From positions 1 to 45,160 of the forward strand of contig CAAGJW010000039.1 of the NCBI GenBank assembly GCA_900770215.1: DNA of 45,160 nt, given 5' to 3'. Position numbers and translations under genes: made by a program. Below are positions 16,431 through 23,641 of this stretch, piece by piece. The stretch is from Bacteroidales bacterium (GTDB lineage Bacteria > Bacteroidota > Bacteroidia > Bacteroidales > Muribaculaceae). Below the pieces are notes generated by a model. That model searched no databases and was not told the origin of the DNA. It was given only the letters and a program-made list of their open reading frames with translations. Position 1 is the first letter of the stretch, and each line of letters opens with the position of its first letter.

Positions 16431-16461
16431 TTTACTCTTAGCGCGAGTTGCCGTAACTTTG
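16431..16461 (+). promoter_or_regulatory. Promoter of the THUMP methyltransferase gene
   Basis: TTTA (16431-16434), a 19-bp spacer and TAACTTTG (16454-16461) followed by CACC fit the Bacteroidota pattern with one mismatch. The predicted start leaves a leader of about 60 bases. Confidence 0.7.
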
Positions 16462-16527
16462 CACCTGCAATGCCGAGCGTTGCTTTTTTCTACTTGATAT
16501 TTACCTGAATAAAAATAGATCAACACG

Positions 16528-18240
16528 ATGAGTGAAAATTTTGAAATGGTGGCCAAGACCTTCCAGGGTCTGGAGGGCGTGCTGAGCGACGAGCTGAAAG
16601 AACTGGGCGCCCAAGATGTGCAGCAAGGCAAGCGCATGGTCTCCTTCACTGGCGACAAAGAGATGATGTATCGCGCCAACTTCTGCCTGCGCACGGCACT
16701 GCGCGTGCTCAAGCCCATCTACAAGTTCCGCTCGGCCGATGCCGACGACCTCTATGAGAAAGTGAAGCGCTTCGACTGGAGCACGATCATGCGGGCTACC
16801 GACACGTTTGCCATCGACTCCACGGTGTACAGCGAGAGCTTCCGCCACTCGCGATTTGTCACCTATCGTGTGAAAGACGCCATTGCCGACTACTTCATGG
16901 AGGCCGAGGGCCGCAGGCCCTCGATACGGCTCAACGCGCCCGACTTGCGTCTCGACGTGCACATCTCGGGCGACGAGGTCACCCTGTCGCTCGACTCGTC
17001 GGGCGAGCCGCTCTACAAGCGAGGCTGGCGTGTGGCGCAGACCGACGCTCCCATCAACGAGGTGCTGGCAGCCGGCATCATCAAGCTCAGCGGCTGGCAC
17101 GGCCAGTGCAACCTGGTCGACCCCATGTGCGGCTCGGGCACCTTCCTGATCGAGGCCGCCCTGATTGCCGCCAACATCAACCCGGGCGTGTATCGCAACG
17201 ACTTTGCATTCCAGCACTGGAGCGACTACGACCCCGAGCTGTACAGCAAAATCTACAACGACGACTCGGGCGAGCGGGAGTTCAACTACAAAATCTATGG
17301 CAGCGACATCGCTGTGCAGGCAGTGGCCATAGCCGAGGCCAACGTCAAGAATGCCGGCCTGGGCAAGATGATCGAGGTGAGGCAGCAAGACCTGCGCGAG
17401 CTGGAAGAGGCTCCCGAAAAGGGCTACGTGATCACCAATCCTCCCTATGGCGAGCGGCTCAAGCTCGACGATATCGAGGGCCTGTATGAGACCATAGGGC
17501 AAAAGCTGAAGAGGGTGTTCAAGGGCTATCAGGCCTGGCTCATCACCTATGACAAGGAGCTCACCAGCCTCATCGGGCTGCACCCCTCGGTGACCTATCC
17601 GCTGCTCAACGGCGACTTGGAGTGCGAGCTGCGCGAGTATGTGATATTTGACGGGTCCTACAAGGACATGAAGCGCGCTGGCGGCAGCTTGCGCAACGAG
17701 GGCTTCCGCGCCAGCGACAAGGACCGTGGTGCGCGCCGGCCCTTCAAGGAAACCTACGGCGACGACAGCGACGCCGATGCCGAGGGGCATGACGGCGGTG
17801 GCAAGCCGTGCCGCCGCTTCGACCGCGACAAAAAAGGCCGCTTCGACCGCGACAAGAAGGGCCGCTTCGACCGCGACGGTGGCAAGCCGCGCCGCTTCGA
17901 CCGCGACAAGAAGGGCCGTAGTGAGGGCGACGACGAGCAGCCGCGCAAGCCGCGCCGCTTCGACCGCAATCGCGACGAGCGTGACCGCCGTCGAGAGCAA
18001 CGCCGCGAGGAGCGCCACGAGCGCCACGAGGGGTTGCTTGACCGTGATGCCTTCTTCCACAGCGAGAAGTTTGCCCGTCAGGTGCTTCAGCACCGCGAGC
18101 CCACCCTGGGCAAGGATGCCGAGGTGCCCATCGTGCACGGCCGCCGCAAGGGCTGGAAACGCAAGGGCGACAGTGGCAGCGGCAACAGTGGCAAGGAGGG
18201 CAACAACCCGGCTCCTGAGGGCGGCGGCGAGCAGCAATAG
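16528..18240 (+). CDS. rlmL: THUMP-domain RNA guanine-N2 methyltransferase, charged tail
   Basis: The 570-residue protein resembles the N-terminal half of RlmL, which makes m2G2445 in 23S rRNA. A short ferredoxin-like N-terminus and a THUMP RNA-binding domain (about 55-155) lead into a Rossmann methyltransferase with the SAM-binding DPMCGSGTFLIEAAL (from D198) and the catalytic NPPY at residues 304-307. The C-terminal RlmK-like domain of the E. coli fusion is absent. Instead, from about residue 385, a roughly 180-residue low-complexity tail follows, with several near-identical RFDRDKKG units (from about 430) and Arg/Glu-rich stretches, probably disordered and RNA-binding. The exact target base is inferred from the family. 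Confidence 0.87.
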   Translation: MSENFEMVAKTFQGLEGVLSDELKELGAQDVQQGKRMVSFTGDKEMMYRANFCLRTALRVLKPIYKFRSADADDLYEKVKRFDWSTIMRATDTFAIDSTVYSESFRHSRFVTYRVKDAIADYFMEAEGRRPSIRLNAPDLRLDVHISGDEVTLSLDSSGEPLYKRGWRVAQTDAPINEVLAAGIIKLSGWHGQCNLVDPMCGSGTFLIEAALIAANINPGVYRNDFAFQHWSDYDPELYSKIYNDDSGEREFNYKIYGSDIAVQAVAIAEANVKNAGLGKMIEVRQQDLRELEEAPEKGYVITNPPYGERLKLDDIEGLYETIGQKLKRVFKGYQAWLITYDKELTSLIGLHPSVTYPLLNGDLECELREYVIFDGSYKDMKRAGGSLRNEGFRASDKDRGARRPFKETYGDDSDADAEGHDGGGKPCRRFDRDKKGRFDRDKKGRFDRDGGKPRRFDRDKKGRSEGDDEQPRKPRRFDRNRDERDRRREQRREERHERHEGLLDRDAFFHSEKFARQVLQHREPTLGKDAEVPIVHGRRKGWKRKGDSGSGNSGKEGNNPAPEGGGEQQ

Positions 18241-18333
18241 TCTGGAGCATGGGCGTGACAATTCAACATGTAGGGTCGGGACCGTGGATGCACAACTGCG
18301 GTTCCCAATCCTCGTAATGTGGGATAAATTTTA

Positions 18334-18366
18334 TATTTTTGTACACTACCGGGAAAAGCGGTAGTG
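18334..18366 (+). promoter_or_regulatory. purD -7 element and leader hairpin
   Basis: TATTTTTG at 18334-18341 is a -7-like element without a good -33 partner. Immediately after it, 18344-18351 and 18359-18366 form a perfect 8-bp stem with a 7-base loop, which would sit at or near the 5' end of the purD mRNA. It could stabilise the transcript or be a palindromic operator. Confidence 0.45.
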
Positions 18367-18386
18367 AAACAATAATAAATTCAATA

Positions 18387-19670
18387 ATGAACAAGGTGAA
18401 GATATTGCTGCTGGGCTCAGGCGGCCGTGAGTGCGCGATTGCGTGGAAATTGAGTCAAAGTGAGTTGCTCGACAAGCTGTACATTGCCCCTGGCAATGCC
18501 GGCACGGCACAGTATGGCGAGAACATAGCATTGTCGCCCGTCGACTTTGAGGCCGTGGGCAAGGCTGCCCTCGACAAGGGCATCGACATGCTGGTGGTGG
18601 GCAACGAGGACCCGCTTGTGGCCGGCATTGCCGACTACTTTCACGACAACGAGCAGCTGAGCCACGTGATGGTGATAGGTCCCTCGCGGCTGGGTGCGCA
18701 GCTCGAGGGCAGCAAGGACTTTGCCAAGGGCTTCATGCAGCGCCACGGCATACCCACTGCCCACTACCTGAGCGTGACAGCCGCAACGCTGGAGCAGGGC
18801 TACGCCTTTCTCGAGAAGCAGCGGGCGCCCTATGTGCTCAAGGCCGACGGCCTGGCTGCCGGCAAGGGTGTGCTCATCGTGCCCACGCTCGAGCAGGCCA
18901 AGCTGGAACTCAGACAGATGCTGGGCGGCCTCTTTGGCAAGTCGAGCGCCACGGTGGTGATCGAGCAGTTTCTCAAGGGCATTGAGTGCTCGGTCTTTGT
19001 GGTGACCGACGGCAAGGACTATCGCCTGCTGCCTGTGGCCAAGGACTACAAGCGCGTGGGCGAGCACGACAAGGGGCTCAATACCGGCGGCATGGGCAGC
19101 GTGTCGCCTGTGAGCTTTGCCGACGAGGCCTTCATGGCCAAGGTGAAGGCACGCATCATCGAGCCCACCATCGCCGGTCTGGCCCAGGAGAAGCTGCCCT
19201 ACACAGGTTTTATCTTCTTCGGCCTCATCAATGTGGAGGGCGACCCCTATGTGATCGAGTACAACTGCCGCATGGGCGACCCCGAGACCGAGGTGGTGAT
19301 GCCACGGCTCAAGACCGACCTGGTGGCCCTGCTGCTGGCTGCCGCCCGCGGCGAGCTCTCGACCACCACGGTCGAGATCGACCCGCGCTATGCCGTGACG
19401 GTGATGATGGTGTCGGGCGGGTATCCGCAGTCCTACGAGAAGGGCAAGGTCATCACAGGGCTCGACAAGGTGAAGCACAGCATCGTGTTTCACTCGGGCA
19501 CCAAGCGCGGGCCCGAGGGCGAGCTGCTCACCAGCGGCGGCCGCGTGCTGGCCGTGACCAGCTATGGCGCCACCAAGCAAGAGGCCTTGCAGCAGTCCTA
19601 CGAGAACGTGCAGGTCATCGACTTTGACAAGAAATACTATCGTCGCGACATAGGCTTCGACTTGCAGTGA
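18387..19670 (+). CDS. purD: Phosphoribosylamine-glycine ligase
   Basis: The 427-residue ATP-grasp enzyme joins phosphoribosylamine and glycine with ATP, the second step of purine synthesis. MNKVKILLLGSGGRECAIAW is the standard N-terminus with the phosphate-binding GSGGRE motif. LKADGLAAGKGV is the ATP-grasp strand, NTGGMGSVSPV and CRMGDPETEVVMPRL are PurD signatures. Length is normal. A longer in-frame reading from 18339 begins within the promoter hairpin and is rejected. A membrane protein gene follows after 36 bp and pdxB 2 bp after that, so these three may be co-transcribed. No other purine genes are nearby. Confidence 0.97.
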   Translation: MNKVKILLLGSGGRECAIAWKLSQSELLDKLYIAPGNAGTAQYGENIALSPVDFEAVGKAALDKGIDMLVVGNEDPLVAGIADYFHDNEQLSHVMVIGPSRLGAQLEGSKDFAKGFMQRHGIPTAHYLSVTAATLEQGYAFLEKQRAPYVLKADGLAAGKGVLIVPTLEQAKLELRQMLGGLFGKSSATVVIEQFLKGIECSVFVVTDGKDYRLLPVAKDYKRVGEHDKGLNTGGMGSVSPVSFADEAFMAKVKARIIEPTIAGLAQEKLPYTGFIFFGLINVEGDPYVIEYNCRMGDPETEVVMPRLKTDLVALLLAAARGELSTTTVEIDPRYAVTVMMVSGGYPQSYEKGKVITGLDKVKHSIVFHSGTKRGPEGELLTSGGRVLAVTSYGATKQEALQQSYENVQVIDFDKKYYRRDIGFDLQ

Positions 19671-19706
19671 GGGCTGCCAGGCGGCAGCCTCGTGTGATGA
19701 GATGAA

Positions 19707-20702
19707 ATGAGCTATTACGAAGACAGAATAAACGAGTTGCTCAACGGGCGAGCCTTCATGGTGCTGCAAGCTGTGGTGCTGGTGGCGTGCTCGTTGCTGG
19801 CCTATGCCAGCGGCCGCTTTGAGAGTATCGACACGGGCAACGGCGTGTTTTTCACGCTTGAGGCCGATCACCTGATACCCGATGCGCGGGTGTCGCTGGC
19901 CGTCAACATGGCGGCCGTGCTGGCTGTTGCATTCTCGACGATCGTGCTCAACAAGGTGTACAACTTTGTGCGCTCGGTCACGTCGATAGGCGCCTCGGTT
20001 TTCCTGTTGCTCATGATGGCCAACCCCTTTGTGTGCACGCAGCTCAATGCGGGCACGGCGCTGGTGCTGGTGGCTGTGGTATCGATGTTTGTCATGTTTT
20101 CGACCTACCAGCGCAAGAGCACCTCGCAGCGCAGTGTGTACATCATCTTTGCCCTGCTGTCGCTGTGCTGCATGTTTCAGTATGCTTTCATTGTGCTGGT
20201 GGTCACCTTTGTGGTGGGGTTGTTCATGATGCGCGGCATCGACTTTCGCGGCATCATCGCCATGTTGCTGGGCCTGGCCACCCCGTTCTGGATAGGGTTG
20301 GGACTGGGCTTGGTCGACGTGCACACGGCTATGCTGCCCAAGATTGAAACCATATGGAAACTGCTGCAAGGCAGCCAGATGCAGCTCGTCATCGCCTCGA
20401 CAGCGGTGGTGGCCGTGCTTGCTGTGGTGCTCATGATCGTAAACATGTTCACGATACTCAACTACCGCCTGCAGATACGCGTGTACAACAGTTTCTTTCT
20501 TGTGCTCACGGTGGTGGCCATAGTCATGATGTGCATCGACTATCGCAACATGATGATCTATGTGCCGCTGCTCAACTGGTGCCTGGCCATTCAGGTGGCT
20601 CATGCCTTTACGATCAACAGCACCTTCACGCGGCGTTACATCCCTGTGTTGCTGCTCATTGCAGGAGCCTGGGCCATATATGTAGCACACATTATCTCTT
20701 GA
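19707..20702 (+). CDS. Polytopic membrane protein of unknown function
   Basis: The 331-residue protein is not recognised. It has about eight to ten hydrophobic stretches, including residues 18-36, 66-84, 93-110, 112-130, 145-170, 175-200, 230-250 and 265-330, with short charged loops such as STYQRKSTSQRS, so it is an inner-membrane protein. No transport or enzyme motif is visible. It resembles the DUF-type, EpsG/Wzy-like or beta-carotene-15,15'-monooxygenase-labelled proteins that Bacteroidales carry in housekeeping operons, but this is only a loose impression. Its stop is 2 bp before the pdxB start, so translation is probably coupled. Confidence 0.8.
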   Translation: MSYYEDRINELLNGRAFMVLQAVVLVACSLLAYASGRFESIDTGNGVFFTLEADHLIPDARVSLAVNMAAVLAVAFSTIVLNKVYNFVRSVTSIGASVFLLLMMANPFVCTQLNAGTALVLVAVVSMFVMFSTYQRKSTSQRSVYIIFALLSLCCMFQYAFIVLVVTFVVGLFMMRGIDFRGIIAMLLGLATPFWIGLGLGLVDVHTAMLPKIETIWKLLQGSQMQLVIASTAVVAVLAVVLMIVNMFTILNYRLQIRVYNSFFLVLTVVAIVMMCIDYRNMMIYVPLLNWCLAIQVAHAFTINSTFTRRYIPVLLLIAGAWAIYVAHIIS

Positions 20703-20704
20703 TC

Positions 20705-21706
20705 ATGATAAAAATCGTTGTAGAAAGCCACATTCCCTACATCAAGGGGTTGCTTGAGCCCTTTGCCCGGGTCGAGTATCTCGACACGTGCGATATCACT
20801 GCGGCTGCGGTGCGCGATGCCTGTGCGCTGCTGGTGCGCACCCGCACGCGCTGCGATGCCAGTCTGCTCGATGGCAGCCGGGTGCGTTTTATAGGCACCG
20901 CCACCATAGGCACCGACCACATCGACCTCGACTATTGCCGCGAGCGTGGCATCGAGGTGGCCAATGCCCCAGGATGCAACGCCCCGGCAGTGGCCCAGTG
21001 GGTGCACGCCGTCCTGGGCTGCTGGCTCGGGCAGCTGCAAGTGCCAGTGCACGAGCCCCTCACCCTGGGCGTGGTGGGCGTGGGCCACGTGGGCAGCATT
21101 GTGGCCCGGTGGGGCAGGGAACTGGGCTACCGCGTGCTGCAGTGCGACCCGCCGCGAGCAGCTGCCGAGGGCAGTGAGGGCTTTGCCACGCTCGACCAGG
21201 TGAAAGCCCAGAGCGATGTCGTCACCTTTCACACGCCGCTCACCCGCGAGGGCCGGTGGGCCACGCTCCACATGTGCGACGCGCATTTTCTGGCCCAGGC
21301 CCCGCGCCTGCGACTCATCATGAATGCCTCGCGCGGCCCGGTGTGCGACAACACGGCGCTTGCCTGCTGGCCCGGCGATGTGGCCCTCGACTGCTGGGAG
21401 CACGAGCCCGCCATCGACCGGCGCTTGCTGGCCAAGGCCTTTGTGGCCACGCCCCACATAGCAGGCTACAGCAGCGACGGCAAGCACCGCGGCACGGCCA
21501 TGGTGGTCGAGGCGCTCAATCGCCACTTCGGGTTCAACGCCCGCCCTGTGCAGGCCCAAGCGCCCGCCCAGGGCGCGAGCCAGGTGACCCTGGAGCGCAT
21601 CATGAGCAGCTACGACCCCATGCTCGACACGGCAAGGCTCAAGGCCTGCCCTGGCGACTTTGAGCGCCTGCGCAACGACTACGACCTGCGTCCCGAGGTG
21701 ATGTAG
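20705..21706 (+). CDS. pdxB: 4-phosphoerythronate dehydrogenase
   Basis: The 333-residue NAD-dependent D-2-hydroxyacid dehydrogenase oxidises 4-phosphoerythronate in the pyridoxal-phosphate pathway. MIKIVVESHIPYIKGLLEPF and FIGTATIGTDHID are PdxB signatures that separate it from other hydroxyacid dehydrogenases. GVVGVGHVGS is the NAD-binding motif, and the Arg, Glu and His catalytic residues lie in NASRGPV, DCWEHEP and ATPHIAGYSSDGK. It is shorter than E. coli PdxB (378 residues), reflecting a reduced C-terminal dimerisation domain. The ATG at 20705 is chosen because upstream in-frame sequence overlaps the membrane protein gene and has no family similarity. Confidence 0.94.
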   Translation: MIKIVVESHIPYIKGLLEPFARVEYLDTCDITAAAVRDACALLVRTRTRCDASLLDGSRVRFIGTATIGTDHIDLDYCRERGIEVANAPGCNAPAVAQWVHAVLGCWLGQLQVPVHEPLTLGVVGVGHVGSIVARWGRELGYRVLQCDPPRAAAEGSEGFATLDQVKAQSDVVTFHTPLTREGRWATLHMCDAHFLAQAPRLRLIMNASRGPVCDNTALACWPGDVALDCWEHEPAIDRRLLAKAFVATPHIAGYSSDGKHRGTAMVVEALNRHFGFNARPVQAQAPAQGASQVTLERIMSSYDPMLDTARLKACPGDFERLRNDYDLRPEVM

Positions 21707-21747
21707 ACAATTTCAAGAATTGCAATGTTACAAATAAAACAGATAGC

Positions 21748-23403
21748 GTGAAAAGCCGTAGCGTGCATATTGTTGAACAAGTGTTGAAGTGTTGCCTGGT
21801 CATTGCGGCGGCAGCGTTGCTCGCTTGCAACCTGGCCGGGGCTGCGCCGCGACCTGCTGCCCGGGCTGCATTGCTCGCACGGCTCGATGCCCTTGTCGAC
21901 AGCGGCCGCTATCTCGATGCCCAGGTCGAGCGCCGCATCACGCGCTACAGGCAGGCCTATGCCGCCGCGCCCGACGACCGTGCCCGCTTTGTCGTGGCCG
22001 GCTATCTGTTTTACGGCTACCGCAAGTTCAGGGTCGACTCGGCCCTGTACTATGCCCGCGTGCGGGTGAAGCTGGCCAGCAGCCAGGCCTCGCCCGACTC
22101 GCTCACCTGTGCACTCATGAATGAGGCCGACGGCCTCAAGCGCATGGGCCGCTTCCACGACGCCCTGCAGGTGCTCGACGGCATGGGCCGCGACAGCTAC
22201 ACCCGCAACAGCCCCTACTATTACTACCTGTACCACTCCATTTACCTCTCGATATCGCAACTGCTCACGGGCACCCACGAGATTGCGGCTTGCAACCGCA
22301 CGCTGGAGCACTACCGCGACAGTGTGGGCTGGGTCAATCGGCACGATGCGCTGGCCTATTGCACCAACGAGGCCGAGATCATGAAGACCCGCGGCCAGTA
22401 TCGCCAGGCGCTGCTGCTGTTGCGGCGGTTTGAGCGCAAGCACCCGCGGCTGGTGCGGCACGATGCCATGTTCTGGTTCACCATGGGCGACATCTGTGAG
22501 CGGCTGGGCGACAAGGACAATGCCATGCTGTGCATGATGCGCTCGGCCATCATCGACAAGCAGAGCAACAACAAGACCTATACCTCGCTGCAGCGCGTGG
22601 CATGGATGCTCTATGAGCAGGGAGACTATGAGCGGGCCTACCGCTACATCACCTGTGCCATGAACGATGTGATCGCCGCCCGGGCCTTCAACCGCCTCTC
22701 CAGTGTGAGCGAGTACATGCCCATCATCACCACGGCCCACGAGAAGCAGCAGCATGCCATGCAGGTGCGCCGCAAGATCTCGACCCTGCTGGTTGCGGTG
22801 TCGGCTCTCATCATGGGTGTGTTGCTCTTGCTGCTCTACTACCGCAACAAGAAGCTCGCCGCCACGCGCCATGCACTGGCGGCCAGCAATGCCCGGCTCA
22901 AGGAGCTCAACGAGGAGCTCAACAGCGTGAACGTGCGGCTCATCGAGAGCAACAAAATCAAGGAGGCCTACATCGCCCAGCTCTTCAACGTGTGCTCGGG
23001 CTATATCGATGGCTATGAGAAGTCGCGCCTCTCGCTGCTGGGCAAGCTCAAGAGCGGCAGCATCAAGAGTCTGGAGGCCATGCTCAAGAATTCCACCACA
23101 AGTGCCCAGTTGAAGACCCTGTTCCACAACTTCGACTTGATATTTCTCGAGCTCTTCCCCGACTTCATCGAGCGCTTCAACAGCCTGTTGCGGCCTGCCG
23201 AGCGCATCAGCCCCAAGGCTGGCGAGCTGCTCACCCCCGAGCTGCGCATCTATGCCCTGGTGCGCCTGGGCATCAACGACAGCGTGAAGATAGCTGGCTT
23301 CCTGCACTACTCGCCCCAGACGGTGTACAACTACCGCCTCAAGGTGCGCAACAAGGCCACTATGCCCAAGGACGAGTTCTTGAAGCATGTAAAGTCTTTG
23401 TAA
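21748..23403 (+). CDS. DUF6377 membrane sensor-regulator
   Basis: The 551-residue protein matches DUF6377, a Bacteroidales family usually beside SusC/SusD genes. A signal-like N-terminus (GTG start, hydrophobic to about residue 32) is followed by a helical TPR-like periplasmic domain (about 40-345), one membrane segment near 350-372 (LLVAVSALIMGVLLLLLYY), a coiled-coil linker and a C-terminal cytoplasmic domain. That domain ends in LRIYALVRLGINDSVKIAGF and YSPQTVYNYRLKVRNKA, a LuxR/helix-turn-helix-like segment. It probably senses a periplasmic signal and controls the adjacent SusC/SusD pair 2, whose start is 238 bp downstream. The GTG is chosen since no ATG occurs until far into the protein. 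Confidence 0.85.
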   Translation: MKSRSVHIVEQVLKCCLVIAAAALLACNLAGAAPRPAARAALLARLDALVDSGRYLDAQVERRITRYRQAYAAAPDDRARFVVAGYLFYGYRKFRVDSALYYARVRVKLASSQASPDSLTCALMNEADGLKRMGRFHDALQVLDGMGRDSYTRNSPYYYYLYHSIYLSISQLLTGTHEIAACNRTLEHYRDSVGWVNRHDALAYCTNEAEIMKTRGQYRQALLLLRRFERKHPRLVRHDAMFWFTMGDICERLGDKDNAMLCMMRSAIIDKQSNNKTYTSLQRVAWMLYEQGDYERAYRYITCAMNDVIAARAFNRLSSVSEYMPIITTAHEKQQHAMQVRRKISTLLVAVSALIMGVLLLLLYYRNKKLAATRHALAASNARLKELNEELNSVNVRLIESNKIKEAYIAQLFNVCSGYIDGYEKSRLSLLGKLKSGSIKSLEAMLKNSTTSAQLKTLFHNFDLIFLELFPDFIERFNSLLRPAERISPKAGELLTPELRIYALVRLGINDSVKIAGFLHYSPQTVYNYRLKVRNKATMPKDEFLKHVKSL

Positions 23404-23418
23404 CAAGAGTATTATATC

Positions 23419-23573
23419 GCTGTTTCCATCTCTACGCTGGTTTCCATTTTCATTTACTTTTATAGGCTGCTGAGTAGAATGTAATATTTTGTTTATCAGC
23501 AATATATATTTCCATAAACCTTACTTTTCGGTTTACATTGCATTTTTATCTACAACTTTCTGCCCTAATTTTG
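23419..23573 (+). promoter_or_regulatory. Control region of susCD pair 2
   Basis: TTTT (23543-23546), a 19-bp spacer and TAATTTTG (23566-23573) form a good promoter, giving a leader of about 60 bases. Upstream are two direct copies of GCTG(G)TTTCCAT (23419-23429 and 23436-23447; the TTTCCAT cores are 18 bp apart), a third TTTCCAT at 23509-23515, and an inverted repeat TAAACC/GGTTTA (23515-23520 with 23530-23535). These are candidate binding sites for the neighbouring DUF6377 regulator. Confidence 0.55.
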
Positions 23574-23641
23574 TGCTGAAGAATTTTTTTGACCTTCGTC
23601 AGCGCAACTATATTAACCAAATTAATAACGCATAAATTGAG

